Notes: generated from the letters alone by a model not told the origin. A DNA stretch of 64,000 nt from Megalonaias nervosa (GCA_016617855.1 JAECUM010009714.1:17792-81791); one strand, 5' to 3'; shown: positions 35,801 through 47,028, numbered from the stretch's first letter. Made by a program: numbers and translations.

Positions 35801-36670
35801 AATCAACCCATTTACTCTTAAAACCTTAGAATTAGAAGAAAAAAATCCCATAAAAACATCAGTTTTCAAAAGAATGAAAGGACTTGCATCAGATGATGAC
35901 ATAAATCTATTTATATGTTTTAGATACATGATAACATTGACAAAGAAAAACATTCCGTTCAGATTTAATTGAGAAAACAGACCATCTTATTTCAAACTGA
36001 ACACTCAAGTTATATACAACAAAATGTTACTAACATATTTTAAAATTCATCATGTGCCAAAACTTCAGTATTTTTCACAGAACGAAGGGCAAGTGGGACA
36101 CCTTTCATAACAAGGGCATGTTTCTGGGTGAAGAGGTGCTTTTCTAATCAAACAGTTTGTTTGCAGCCAAAGTACATACTTTTGTGACAAAAACTGGAAT
36201 GCCATACTTTATGGAAATGAAAAAACCTCACTTTCAAGCATGTGTTCTATATTGAAAATATATATATGGAATTAAAGCGAACATAACATAATTAAAGCAG
36301 GTGTTTTTATTAATCTGAACAATAATTACACAATTAATATCATTAAACAATTATCAATCAAGATGAAAATGATGAGAAAGACTATATTAACTGGGCACAG
36401 TAGTAGCTGCAGGGGTTAATGCCACATCAGTACAATATGGGTTACATGATACTGTTTAAAAGCAAATCTCCAAAAATGAAAATACAAAGAACTGAATATA
36501 ACGGCCATCAATCAATGTATAAATAAAACAGCTTGAACTCAGTGCTAAATGGAATTGTGATTTACAAAATAATTTCAAAGAACTTGTAAATATAATGCAT
36601 GTGTATGAGCACACCTATTTTCATTAATATAGAGTATCATGTTTATTTTAGTACATGTAATCCTAAAATG
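32862..36670. other. Intron upstream of the Gmr1-like insertion (plus-strand order)
   Basis: No gene was recognised. A ~95-bp direct duplication lies at about 34076-34255 (shared words 'gaatttat.tggttagattc' and 'ttcttgatatgaatac'), and a 24-bp one near 34458-34505. Around 33530-35460 the sequence is less AT-rich and has scattered CpG. It may be an old element, but no diagnostic protein motif was found. 'gggggctcatgtcattccg' at 35284 hints at a retroelement primer site, without support. Confidence 0.35.
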
Positions 36671-36674
36671 AAAC

Positions 36675-37628
36675 TGTTACGTATCAACTCGTTCAAAGTA
36701 ACACAAAGAAAGAGTGAAGACAACAAGCTTTGTAAATTTTAACAAAATTAATTTATTTCCCTAGAAAACACAGAGAAAAGGTAAATATGTGAAACAAGAC
36801 TTACAATTTACGAAGAAGATCCAAAAATTTGTTCTAAATTTGTGAAAACACATAAGTCCCATGAATAAACAGTTCTAAATTGATACAGTCTGAATCTCAG
36901 TTCCGTTCCAAGATGGCAGATGATGATGTCAGATGAAGGCTAACACAAAATGTCCAGAATTTTCACTGTGAATCACAAATTGTATTGTTGTGCTCCAATT
37001 TAGAAATAATTTCAACAAATGTCTTTGTCCAAAGCCAGTAGTGTTGTTCTCCAGGGAAACTAATTATTATTTAGAAAGTAGATGAAGTACAGCTACCACC
37101 ACTAACAATGCACATGTTGTTCCTCGTACGAACGAACAACTCTTTCCAGCACAGGAATACCTTTTCCTTAAGGTATTAGAAACTCTACAAGATGTTATGA
37201 TGTGACTCTCAACTATGACTGACTACGACTATGACTGAAAATTTCTTACAGGTAACTGAGCATTTAAAACAAGCTAATACGTCATTTCATGTACACATGC
37301 ACGAAGGACACGTGTGATTTTGAAATCACATCTGGGTATTACAAAAGCGTAAACAAGTAATAACGTGGTCACAGCCAATCATTTACATAGCTCTTTCTCA
37401 CTGTTTACTTGATACGAAAAACCGTCATGCAAAAATCGTGCTTACACGAGTCACATTTACATTTGAAATAAATACGATGTTTCTAACAAACTATTAGACC
37501 CATGCAAACATAATTATCATAATAAAAATAACTACATTTAATGATATAAAAATAAAATAAAAATGAAGCAAAGAATTAGAAGAATTTAAATTTTAACACA
37601 CATGTAATTTAACTACAGGGTCGTAACA
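36675..37628 (-). repeat. 3' LTR (954 bp) of the Gmr1-like retrotransposon
   Basis: It begins TGTTAC and ends GTAACA on the plus strand, matching 42882-43835 over its full length with about a dozen or so substitutions and no indel seen. The 4 bp before it (AAAC, 36671-36674) equal the 4 bp after the other LTR (43836-43839), consistent with a target-site duplication. Confidence 0.96.
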
Positions 37629-37640
37629 CTTTCCCCCATA
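37629..37640 (-). promoter_or_regulatory. Polypurine tract before the 3' LTR
   Basis: The minus strand reads TATGGGGGAAAG immediately before the LTR start. A purine run here is where plus-strand DNA synthesis of LTR elements is primed. Confidence 0.8.
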
Positions 37641-37769
37641 AAGAAAAAAGAAAGATTTATGTAATAAAGCTTTCTTTTTTACCAGATTCAAATTATACAC
37701 GAGGTAAAAAAAATTTTACATTAAGAACTCTTATGAATCTACACAAAGGTGTATATGAAAATGACATTT

Positions 37770-38690
37770 CTATACACGGGAAAGTGCATCTGCAATTAAA
37801 TTATCTTTTCCTTTGATGTGCCTGATGTCAAGATTGTACTCTTGCAAAAATAAACTCCATCTCAATAGTCTTTGATTTTTATTTTTCATTCTGCTGATGA
37901 AAGTAAGGGGGTTGTGATCACTAAACACAACAACCGGAGAAGGAGCTGAACTGATATAAACTTCAAAATGCTGTAATGCTAGCATTAAAGCCAAGCATTC
38001 CTTCTCGATTGTTGAGTAGTTTCTTTGGTGTTTATTTAATTTCTTAGAGAAGTAACACACTGGGTGTTCAACACCATTTTTGTCATCTTGAAGCAAAACT
38101 GCTCCAACCCCAACATCACTTGCATCCACAGTGAGTTTGAATGGTTGACTGAAATCAGGAGCTGTTAAAACTGGTGCATTTTTAAGTATGGCTTTTAATC
38201 TATCGAAAGCCTCTTGACATTTTCCAGTCCAAAGAAACTTGTTTTTCTTTCTCAACAAGTCTGTCAGAGGTTCAACAATATCAGAAAAATTAGAACAAAA
38301 TTTGCGATAGTACCCAGCCATACCCAAAAATCGCATCAGCTGTTTTCTACTGACAGGCACAGGAAATTCAGAAATAGCCTTGACCTTAGCATCTATAGGT
38401 TTAATCTGACCATGTCCCACAATATGTCCTAGAAAAGTAACACAAGCACGGCAGAACTCACTTTTAGATAAATTAATAGTCAAATTTGCATCTGTGAGTC
38501 TGTCGAAGAACTTCCGAATCGTGACTAGATGTTCTTTCCAGGTGTTGTTGTAGATGATGACATCATCAATATAGGCATCACAATTGTCTAGACCAGAAGT
38601 AATCATATTCATAAGGCGTTGAAAAGTACTTGGAGAACCCTTCATCCCAAATGGCATTACTTTATACTGGTAGAGTCCATCTGGAGTCAC
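37770..38690 (-). pseudogene. Gmr1-like pol: reverse transcriptase (C-terminal part) and RNase H
   Basis: The open frame starts within the reverse transcriptase. It has KVMPFGMKGSPSTFQRLMN, the catalytic YIDDV, and FLGHIVGHGQIKP. The tether follows, then RNase H with LTVDASDVGVGAVL, TIEKECLALMLALQHF, FSDHNPLTF and KDNLIADALSRV. Catalytic Asp and Glu residues appear intact. It is separated from the upstream pol frame by a nonsense codon and a nearby frameshift in 38690-38870. It probably formed one polyprotein before that damage. Confidence 0.93.
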
Positions 38691-38865
38691 AAATGCCGAA
38701 ATTTCTTTTGCTCTTTCCGTTAATGGAATTTGCCAAAACCCTTCAGAAGGTCGAATTTAGTGACGTATTTGGCATTTCCAATTTTGTCGATACAATCGTC
38801 GATTCTTGGCAATGGAAATGAGTCTGTTTTTGTCACACTGTTCACCTTCCTATAACAGTACACAT

Positions 38866-41295
38866 TCAGAAAGTTTTATCCGGTTTCAGAACAAGAATGC
38901 ACGGTGAACTCCAATCACTCTTACTGGGCTCTATAAAATCATTTTCCAGTAAATACTGAATCTCTTTTTTCATGTATTCCTGTTTAAAAGGATTCATCCT
39001 GTATGGGTGTTGTTTCATGGGTTTTGAATCAACTATTTCAACATCGTGAAAAAATTTGTTTGTCCTTGTAGGCACATCTGGAAACAAGTGCTCATATTCA
39101 GACAATAATTGTTTAAGTTCACTTTTTTCTTGATTTTGTAAATGAGAAAGTTTCTGGTCTAGATTTTCCATAACTTCCAAATTCCGAAGACTGGTTGTTC
39201 CAAGATCAGTAGAATCCAACTGAATTCCTTCATTCAAATCCTCAGCTGGTGGGACAGGTACAACTAAATTAATTGCATGATTTACCTGGCTATTTCCTTC
39301 AACATACTCCTTTAACATATTGATGTGGCACAGTTGTTTTGGTTTTCGCCTATCAGGAGTATTTATAATGTAATTTAAATCACTTATTTTCTTTTCAACC
39401 GTGTATGGACCATAATATTTTGCCTGAAGAGGATTTTGTGGAATGGGCAAGAGAGCCAGGACTCTATCACAAGACTGAAAACTCCTATCCCTTAAGTTTT
39501 TATCATATCTTAATTTCATCTTTGATTGAGTAGAGTGCAAATTTGCTCTTGCGACCTCACAAGCCTTTGACAATTTATATTTAAAATCAGAGACATAATC
39601 AAGAAGATTAAGTTCTGTTTCTTCATTTGAAAGAGGTTTTTCTTTCAATAGCTTTAAAGGTCCACGCACAGTATGTCCAAATACCAGTTCAAAGGGACTG
39701 AAACCTAGAGAGCCCTGAGCGGACTCTCTAACTGCAAACAAAAGTAAATGAATGCCTTCATCCCAGTCTTTACCTGTGTCAAAACAATATGACTTCATCA
39801 TGTTTTTCAGAGTTTGATGAAATCGCTCCAAAGCCCCTTGGCTCTCAGGATGATAGGCAGATGATTTGAACTGTTGAATGCCCAATTCATGCATGGCTTG
39901 CTGGAAAATTCCAGACATGAAATTTGACCCTTGATCTGATTGGACAAATTTGGGAAGGCCAAATTGAGTAAAGAACTTTATCAAAGCCTTTACTATATTT
40001 TTGGTTTTAATATTCCTCAAAGGAATTGCCTCTGGGAATCTTGTTGACGCACACATTATGGTCAACAAGTATTGGTTGCCTGACTTGGTCTTTGGTAAGG
40101 GACCAACACAATCTACCATAATTCTACTGAATGGCTCGTCAAATGCAGGAATTGGTTGCAGATGAGCTTTAGGTATCTTTTGATTTGGTTTTCCTACAAT
40201 TTGACAAGTATGACAAGATCTACAAAACTTGCACACATCACTTTTAATTTTTGACCAATAGAAGTGAGTCAAGATCTTGTGATATGTTTTATTTATCCCT
40301 AAATGACCAGCCATAGGGGTTTCATAGGCCAAACTAAGTATTTCCTGTCTGTAAGGTTTCGGAACCACAATCTGATATTTTACTGACCATTCGTCACTAG
40401 CAGGTACCTCGCCAGGTCTCCATTTTCTCATAAGAACTCCATTTTTAATGAAGTAACAGATAGGTACTTCACTTGCTTCAGTTTCACTAAGGGCCCGCTG
40501 AAACAAACAGGAGATCTCAGGATCCTTCTCCTGTTCGACGACAAGTGATTGTCGTTTATCACCCTGATCAGATAAAAGAGAATGAGTATTCAACAGAGGA
40601 TCACTATGATCAATACCTTTTGACTGATCCAAATTAGAAGTGAAAGTGACCTCATCAAAAGCCTGACCAATACATGTGTCAGCTAAAGGAATACATTCCT
40701 TATCAAAATCATTCTCAAGAGCTTTTTTTGCCATAGCTCTGGTAACTGCACAAGCTGGGAATAAATCAGGGATTTCTTTTTCAATAGGATCAACTTTCTG
40801 ATCCAAAGATGGCTTGTCAGTTACAAGTGGATTAACCACAACCTTGTCTCCAGCTAAATCATTGCCTAGCAACAAATCAATGCCCTCAACGGGTAAAGTA
40901 GACATTACACCGACTGTCACAGGTCCTGAAACTAAGTCTGACGACAAATTAACAGAATGGAGAGGAACATTAACAAAGCCGCACTCTACTCCCTGAATGA
41001 GAACACTCTCATTAGAACAGGCCTTCTCAGAAGAAGGCAAAATACCTGAAACTAAAAGACTCTGAGAAGCTCCTGTATCCCTCAAAATTTTAATAGGGAC
41101 AGGGTTGGCCAAATCACCCAAGAGTGATATAGAACCCTTCAACATGAATGGTTCAAAATTCTCCAAAACACAATCAGACTCAGGTTTTTCAAACCCAACA
41201 AATGTATTGTTTTCAATACATGACCATGACCTTGACCTCTTAGAAATAAGAGCATTTGGGATAGGTCTATCTTGATTCTGATGCCTATATTTCAA
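38866..41295 (-). pseudogene. Gmr1-like pol: protease, integrase and start of reverse transcriptase
   Basis: 809 open codons. An aspartic protease site, RDTGAS, lies at residues ~72-77. Further on is the integrase: an HHCC zinc domain (GHLGINKTYHKIL, then CKFCRSCHTCQ), a DDE core (RIMVDCVGPLP, VQSDQGSNF, SQGALERFHQTL) and a GPYTVEKK-type C-terminal module. Only after this come reverse-transcriptase lead motifs (HPYRMNPFKQEYMKKEI and DWSSPCILVLKPDKTF). The order protease-integrase-reverse transcriptase differs from ordinary Ty3/gypsy. The frame ends at a TGA in place of a probable CGA codon. Confidence 0.93.
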
Positions 41296-41727
41296 TTTGA
41301 AGCAATCAGAAATGACGTGTCCTTTTTTCTTACAATAGGTACAGTAGGAATAGACAAGGATTTTGAATCAAGTCTCTCAGAGGCTTGATTTTTAGAATTT
41401 GTGCCAGATTGAGTTTTACTGAGAGTCGTATTTGTTGAAACACCTTTCTATCAGTAGACTGCTGAGTGAAAGATTTGCTTACAGCAGGAACTTTATGAGT
41501 TAAGGAATACTCATCAGCAGCAATAGCAGCTTTTTCCAAGGTTTCAAACTTATGCTCTTCAAGATGATTCTTAATGTCACTATGGACACAGTTCTTGAAC
41601 TCTTCAAGTAATACTAATTGTTCAAGACTTTCAAAATCATGTTCGATTTTCTTGGCTAAGCACCATCTTTTGAATAACTGTTCTTTTTCTCTAGCAAATT
41701 CAACATAAGTTTGTCTAGCATCTTTCC
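41296..41727 (-). pseudogene. Gmr1-like gag, 3' part with zinc knuckle
   Basis: This continues the capsid after a one-base deletion near 41735. It reads TYVEFAREKEQLFKRW and EEFKNCVHSDIKNHLEEH, helices typical of SCAN-like capsids. Near 41300-41337, another frame has a CCHC knuckle (CTYCKKKGHVISDC) that leads into pol. At least two frame changes are needed to connect gag to pol; some could be programmed and some are damage. Confidence 0.75.
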
Positions 41728-42714
41728 TTAGTTTCTGAACTTTTGCCGATAAGCCTCAGGGACTAATGCATAACCCTTCAAGATGCATTCCTTAACCAAA
41801 TCGTAATCAGAACTTTGTTGTACTGACAGAGATATATAGATATCTCTGGCCTTGCCATAAAGTACACTCTGCAATAATTGAGTCCAATACTCTCTTGGCC
41901 ATTTCGAATTCTCAGCAACTTTTTCAAAAGGAATAAAATATTTGTCTACTTCCTTTTCACTAAAAGGGGGAACTAACTTGATATTTCCTAAAATGTTAAA
42001 ATTTGAATTTGCACGAGAAGTGGAATCGTGCCTGTCACTTGCCAGATCCAATTCTTTCATTTTAATTTGCATCTGTCTCTCTCTTTCCCTTTCTTCAAAT
42101 TGCATTTGTTCCTTTTGTAATTCCATTTGCCTTTCTTTTTCCCTTTCTTCTATTTGTCTTTGTTTTTCCCTTTCTTCTATTTGTCTTTCTTTTTCCCTTT
42201 CTTCTATTTGTATTTGTTCCTTTTGTAATTCTATTTGCCTTTCTTTTTCCCTTTCTTCTAATTGTATTTGTCTTTCTTTTTCCCTTTCTTCTATTTGTCT
42301 TTCTTTCTCCATCTCTCTTTCCTGTCTATCTTTCTCCTCCTTTTCAGATTGTAATCTCATTTGTTCTTTCTGTAATCTCATTTGTTCTTTTTGTAATTCA
42401 ATTTGTTCTTTTTGTAATTGTATTTGTTCTTTTTCTCGCTTCCTCAACTCTACGTCCATCTTTTTCATTTTCAGTTCCACTTTCTTAGTGTCAGAGTCTG
42501 TCATAAACTTACTGACAGATGCCAAAACACTTTGATCAAAAATATTCTTTCCTACCAAATGTTGAATTAAAATACTTTTGATTTTTTGTTTTGTCAAGGA
42601 AGCTTTTGCTTCAGAAAGATCGTACTTTCTGGCAAGTTCAAGCAACTCATCCTTCTTCAGACTATCCAACTGTTCTTGAGTTGGGTTAGAAATAAAACTC
42701 TCCACTTTTGACAT
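41728..42714 (-). pseudogene. Gmr1-like gag, 5' part: coiled coil and capsid start
   Basis: 328 open codons from ATG at 42714. The N-terminus (SLKKDELLELARKYDLSEAK) looks like a small helical SAP-like fold. A long Lys/Glu/Gln/Arg repeat follows (roughly residues 75-225; ERQIEEREKERQ, KEQIQLQKEQ), a strong coiled coil built from near-identical 15-18-bp DNA repeats. Next is PPFSEKEVDKYFIPFEKVAE, a capsid helix like those of SCAN domains. The frame ends prematurely through a one-base deletion. The Ser/Cys-rich plus-strand frame 41942-42535 is its antisense shadow. Confidence 0.88.
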
Positions 42715-42854
42715 TCTTAAAGAAAGCCTGTTGTTTTCACTAAGATTTCAAATAAAATAAACTAGGGAATTTAAATTTCAATTTTTAGCCAATTTCATAT
42801 ATCAGCCAAATTCATATATCAGCCAATTTCATATATCAAAAATTTCAAAGATCC

Positions 42855-42872
42855 ATCACGGACGAGCCCCCA
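42855..42872 (-). promoter_or_regulatory. Primer-binding site, tRNA-Pro type
   Basis: The minus strand reads TGGGGGCTCGTCCGTGAT, 9 bases inside the 5' LTR. It matches the tRNA-Pro primer site used by some gammaretroviruses at all but one position, by memory. Established role: annealing of the tRNA that primes minus-strand DNA synthesis. Confidence 0.85.
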
Positions 42873-42881
42873 ATTTCTTTA

Positions 42882-43835
42882 TGTTACATATCGGCTCGTT
42901 CAAAGTAACACAAAGAAAGAGTGAAGACAACAAGCTTTGTAAATTTTAACAAAATTAATTTATTTCCCTAGAAAACACAGAGAAATGGTAAATATGTGAA
43001 ACAAGACTTACAATTTACGAAGAAGATCCAAAAATTTGTTCTAAATTTGTGAAAACACATAAGTCCCGTGAATAAACAGTTCTAAATTGATACAGTCTGA
43101 ATCTCAGTTCCGTTCCAAGATGGCAGATGATGATGTCAGATGAAGGCTAACACAAAATGTCCAGAATTTTCACTGTGAATCACAAATTGTATTGTTGTGC
43201 TCCAATTTAGAAATAATTTCAACAAATGTCTTTGTCCAAAGCCAGTAGTGTTGTTCTCCAGGGAAACTAATTATTATTTAGAAAGTAGATGAAGTACAGC
43301 TACCACCACTAACAATACACATGTTGTTCCTCGTACGAACGAACAACTCTTTCCAGCACAGGAATACCTTTTCCTTAAGGTATTAGAAACTCTACAAGAT
43401 GTTATGATGTGACTCTCAACTATGACTGACTACGACTATGACTGAAAATTTCTTACAGGTAACTGAGCATTTAAAACAAGCTAATACGTCATTTCATGTA
43501 CACATGCACGAAGGACACGTGTGATTTCGAAATCACATCTGGGTATTACAAAAGCGTAAACAAGTAATAACGTGGTCACAGCAAATCATTTACATAGCTC
43601 TTTCTCATTGTTTACTTGATACCAAAAACCGTCATGCAAAAATCGTGCTTACACGAGTCATATTTACGTTTGAAATAAATACGATGTTTCTAACAAACTA
43701 TTAGACCCATGCAAACATAATCATCATAATAAAAATAACTACATTTAATGATATAAAAATAAAATAAAAATGAAGCAAAGAATTAGAAGAATTTAAATTT
43801 TAACACACATGTAATTTAACTACAGGGTCGTAACA
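42882..43835 (-). repeat. 5' LTR (954 bp) of the Gmr1-like retrotransposon
   Basis: The same length as the 3' LTR and almost identical to it. It has the TGTTAC...GTAACA ends and is flanked by AAAC at 43836-43839. On the minus strand this LTR would drive element transcription. No TATA box was assigned with confidence. Confidence 0.96.
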
Positions 43836-43917
43836 AAACCAACATCATTATTTAGCCTCTGAAGATGTTATATGTGTAATTAATGCTTAGTGATTACAGA
43901 CATAACTATTACAGTAC

Positions 43918-44100
43918 CTCAGATGCTCTCCATTTTGAACCTGTGCCTGTCACAGCCAGGATTATGGGAAGATCCAGAACTTTGGATGCATAGCGGAATT
44001 CATTACAACAAATGCTGGATTCTGCATACTCATCCGAAATACACACCACAGCAACCCTGGCATTCAGCAAACCACTAGCTATATCTTCAAATAATCCTTT
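43918..44100 (-). CDS. Host gene exon: TIR domain 2 catalytic core
   Basis: A 183-bp exon, phase 0 at both ends, with acceptor CTTAAACAG and donor GTACTG. It encodes FEDIASGLLNARVAVVCIS (helix B, beta-C), then DEYAESSICCNEFRYASKVL, then LPIILAVTGTGSKWRASE. The Glu in CCNEF lies where TIR NADases carry their catalytic glutamate, so TIR2 may be active. The full-length Gmr1-like retrotransposon lies in the next intron downstream and does not touch this exon. Confidence 0.88.
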
Positions 44101-44139
44101 CTGTTTAAGGAAACATCTCCATCAGTACACAAAATAATA

Positions 44140-44305
44140 TCATAAAATTACCCATGTACACATATAATGTAATACCATAAAATTACCCCTTTATACATTT
44201 AAGATAATATCATACACTCACCCTTTGCACATTTAAGGTAATACAATACAATTATCCATTTACACACCTAAGGTAATACCATACAATTACCCCTTTATAT
44301 GCCGT
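44140..44305. repeat. ~46-bp degenerate tandem repeat, about four copies
   Basis: Recurring words are 'taccataaaattaccccttt', 'atacatttaagataatatca' and 'tacacacctaaggtaatacc'. It lies in the host intron directly below exon 44100-43918 in plus order. Confidence 0.75.
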
Positions 44306-44496
44306 AAATTAGAAAATGTTAGTGAACATACAAATTTAGAGAATTCTGTTAATTAATTTGAAAAAGTTATTTTTTGTTCAAAATTGTAACTTAAATGACA
44401 ATTGTGTTTATGCTATAAATACATACCAAGATAGACAATTTTAAATGACGGTTTGATATTAATTGGTGCCACTGCACTTTACAAATAGATACTGTA

Positions 44497-44705
44497 TATC
44501 CTCACTTAGAAGTGGAGTCCAACTGCAAAATGCACAGACCCAGATCTGCCACCACAGAATGCACTGGCAGGTATGGGTTTAAACAGCATGTTAGAAATAA
44601 CAAGTAGAACAAACAATACAGACCCTGATATGCCTATGCATGATGCAATGGCAGATCTGGGTCTATTTTGTTTGCAGTTTGACCTGACTTATAACCAAAC
44701 ATATG
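44497..44705. mobile_element. MITE family A, copy 2
   Basis: Ends in 'gagtccaactgcaaaatgca' on the left and 'ttgtttgcagtttgacctga' on the right, an imperfect inverted repeat. It contains the opposed 'agatctgccacc' and 'ggcagatctgggtct' words. Its interior is slightly longer than that of copy 1. Confidence 0.75.
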
Positions 44706-44977
44706 TGGTAAATGAACCAGTTGAAGTTTTCTTTAATAAATACTGCAACTGGATGCCAGCACATATATTTTTTGAAAAAGCTCACAACAATTACTAAAAC
44801 AAATGTACATATTTACATATTGGTAAGTTGTTCAATTTTAAGTTTGTATAATGTGTAAATTAAAGATTAATTAAACAGATGCTTAAATATAGTGACATAC
44901 AGCATCCAACCATAAACTTTTCACTATTTTACTGAAAACGTTAGTGGAAACATTAGTGTAGATCCTTATCTGCTAGC

Positions 44978-45220
44978 ACATTATATGACAACAGATCTGG
45001 GTCTATCTGCCAGTATAATATGTGATAAAAGATTTGGGTCTATCTGCCAGTACATTATGTGACAACAGATTTGGGTCTATCTGCCAGTACATTATGTGAC
45101 AACAGATTTGGGTCTATCTGCCAGTACATTATGTGACAACAGATTTGGGTCTATCTGCCAGTACATTATGTGACAACAGATTTGGGTCTATCTGCCAGTA
45201 AATTATGTGACAACAAAGCT
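44978..45220. repeat. 37-bp tandem array related to MITE family A, about six copies
   Basis: The unit reads 'acattatgtgacaacagatt' then 'tgggtctatctgccagt'. The central copies are identical. The words 'gatttgggtctatctgccagt' and 'cattatgtgac' resemble the inner arms of the 200-bp inverted-repeat family, whose copy 2 ends only about 270 bp away. Confidence 0.93.
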
Positions 45221-45574
45221 GGTTTCATGCTGTGTTTAGGTGTATATAATATACATAATCAAATATGTTAATACAATTTTGCACTGAATGAAATGTACAT
45301 AAATCATAACATATATCTTTACATGGTGACCATGTTTCAGGAGGAAAAATAATAATACCCCTAAGTCTAACATTCAGTGTATGATAAAAATGACAACTTG
45401 AATCCCATTCTTACATAATCAAGCTAGCTTAACCTTTCTTGTCATATGCAATTTATTTTTCACATACCCTGTATTCAAACAAATACAAGCTATTAAGTGT
45501 TTAACAAAATACCCTTTTGTAGGCATTTTGTATAGTTATTTAGTTAGTAACTGATAACAGCACTCAATCATAAT

Positions 45575-45780
45575 GTTAACCATTCCATGGAGTAGTACTC
45601 AAAATATAATGTTATCTATGTCATGGAGTAGTACTCAAAATAAAATGTTATCCATTTCATAGAGTAGTACTCAAAATATAATGCTATCCATTTCATGGAG
45701 TAGTACTCAAAATAAAATATTATCCATTTCATGCAGTAGTACTAAAAATATAATGTTATCCATTTCATGGAGTAGTATGC
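45575..45780. repeat. 36-bp tandem array, about six copies
   Basis: The unit reads 'tttcatggagtagtactcaa' then 'aatataatgttatcca'. It is translated by a plus-strand open frame (45681-46025), which is therefore a repeat artefact. A family A fragment follows at 46022-46075. Confidence 0.92.
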
Positions 45781-46108
45781 AAAAGGCTTTTAATCCTCAG
45801 ACTCTTCCTTACTGTACTCCAGTAAATGTTTGCATGGTACTCACTCACTATAAGGGCAGTCCCTATTGTAAGGCAATTATGGTCATAGATCCTATTCATT
45901 ATTTAATAGCAATATTATGTATAAAAAAACCTCAATATAAGGTAACCTCACCTATACAACAGTCCACTTGTATGACTGCTATGAAATGTATTGTAATGAG
46001 AGACTACTTATATGGCAAACAATGAGAGATCTGGGTCTGTGCAGCTTACATTTGGACTCTATAAATGAGTATATATGTTAGTTATTTCCATTCTCTGGAC
46101 AATCTTAC

Positions 46109-46211
46109 CTGTCCAACTCTCTCCACATCAATCCAACACATGATTCCATTTTTTTCCAGGTACATCTTCAGTTCTCGTGGATCGCCCCATCCTATTGCAT
46201 TAGGTATGTAT
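46109..46211 (-). CDS. Host gene exon: TIR domain 2, helix A to BB loop
   Basis: A 103-bp exon, phase 2 in and 0 out, with acceptor TTCTTATAG and donor GTAAGA. It encodes WGDPRELKMYLEKNGIMCW followed by IDVERVGQ, which reads as helix A, beta-B and the BB-loop of a TIR domain. The BB loop usually governs TIR-TIR contacts. The domain is split at the same place as TIR1, consistent with duplication of an exon set. Confidence 0.86.
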
Positions 46212-46430
46212 CTATAAGAAAAATAGTTTTTGACTGAAAATAAGTCTTGTTGTATTAGTCACATTATAAATAATAAAAGAAACTTTGATTAAATATAAAA
46301 ATATAAATCTTATTTGGAAATGATCTATCTCAATCACTTTAATTAATTTTTTATTCACAATTTAATTATTTTTTTTATTTTATATTATTGTGTTTTTATC
46401 TAAATTATATCAACAAGTATTTTCAGCAAA

Positions 46431-46436
<6 letters not shown>

Positions 46437-46486
<50 letters not shown>
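46437..46486. repeat. TA dinucleotide run
   Basis: An uninterrupted TATATA run of about 50 bases in a host intron. Confidence 0.97.
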
Positions 46487-46490
<4 letters not shown>

Positions 46491-46740
46491 AAAATTCAAA
46501 ATGTCAAAATTACCTTCCTGCTACACCTCTGTCTTGATAACACGCACACAGGATGACTGAAATTTCTGAGTATTAACCACCGTTTTTAATGATAAATGAG
46601 TTATATCAAGGGGATTATTTACCAATTCTGATTACAAATTTCATCACATTTAACAAAAAAGAGCTAATCTGGGAGTAACAACTGACTGATTGACATGAGC
46701 TTAATGACAGATCAGGGTATGAAAGAATATTAAGCGCTGA

Positions 46741-46880
46741 GACAATTAAAATAATGTAAATAAAGTGCTGTGCCCAGAGACACATTACATCAGCTGACCT
46801 GAGCAGCTATGGAAAGGATTCAGATCCACAACCCACTAAATGCATGTCCAGCATGCCAACCACCATGTCTCTCAGAGAAT
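46741..46880 (-). repeat. SINE-like tRNA-derived repeat
   Basis: On the minus strand an A-box-like 'tggttggcatgctgg' is followed, about 35 bases later, by a B-box-like 'ggatctgaatcc'. This is the internal promoter layout of tRNA-derived SINEs. No full tRNA fold was found. Confidence 0.5.
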
Positions 46881-47028
46881 AAAGAATACATCTATTTTTA
46901 TTCCCTGCAATAATATGGTAAGACAAGCCTTACTAGCCTAACTGAGCTGAGTTACAGGCTTTCATTGGTTTTATAATTCAATACAACTGTTTTATTCAGT
47001 AGTTTCAAGAACAGGCATTGACTGTGAC

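Larger units (their letters stand above)
36675..43835 (-). mobile_element. Gmr1-like Ty3/gypsy LTR retrotransposon, structurally complete
   Basis: 7161 bp inserted in the host intron between 32861 and 43918, in host orientation. The order on the minus strand is: 5' LTR, primer-binding site, gag (coiled coil, SCAN-like capsid, CCHC knuckle), protease, integrase, reverse transcriptase, RNase H, polypurine tract, 3' LTR. Integrase before reverse transcriptase is the hallmark of the Gmr1 group, which otherwise belongs with Ty3/gypsy. Published work has linked vertebrate SCAN domains to Gmr1-type Gag. Gag and pol carry frameshifts and a stop, so this copy cannot be autonomous as read, although near-identical LTRs imply a recent insertion. 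Confidence 0.93.

Noticed and set aside
41942..42535. 197-codon plus-strand open frame rich in Ser, Cys and Leu
   Set aside because: Exact antisense of the repetitive coiled-coil part of the retrotransposon gag; low-complexity shadow.
45681..46025. Open frame of 114 codons
   Set aside because: Its first half translates a 36-bp tandem array; no domain in the remainder.
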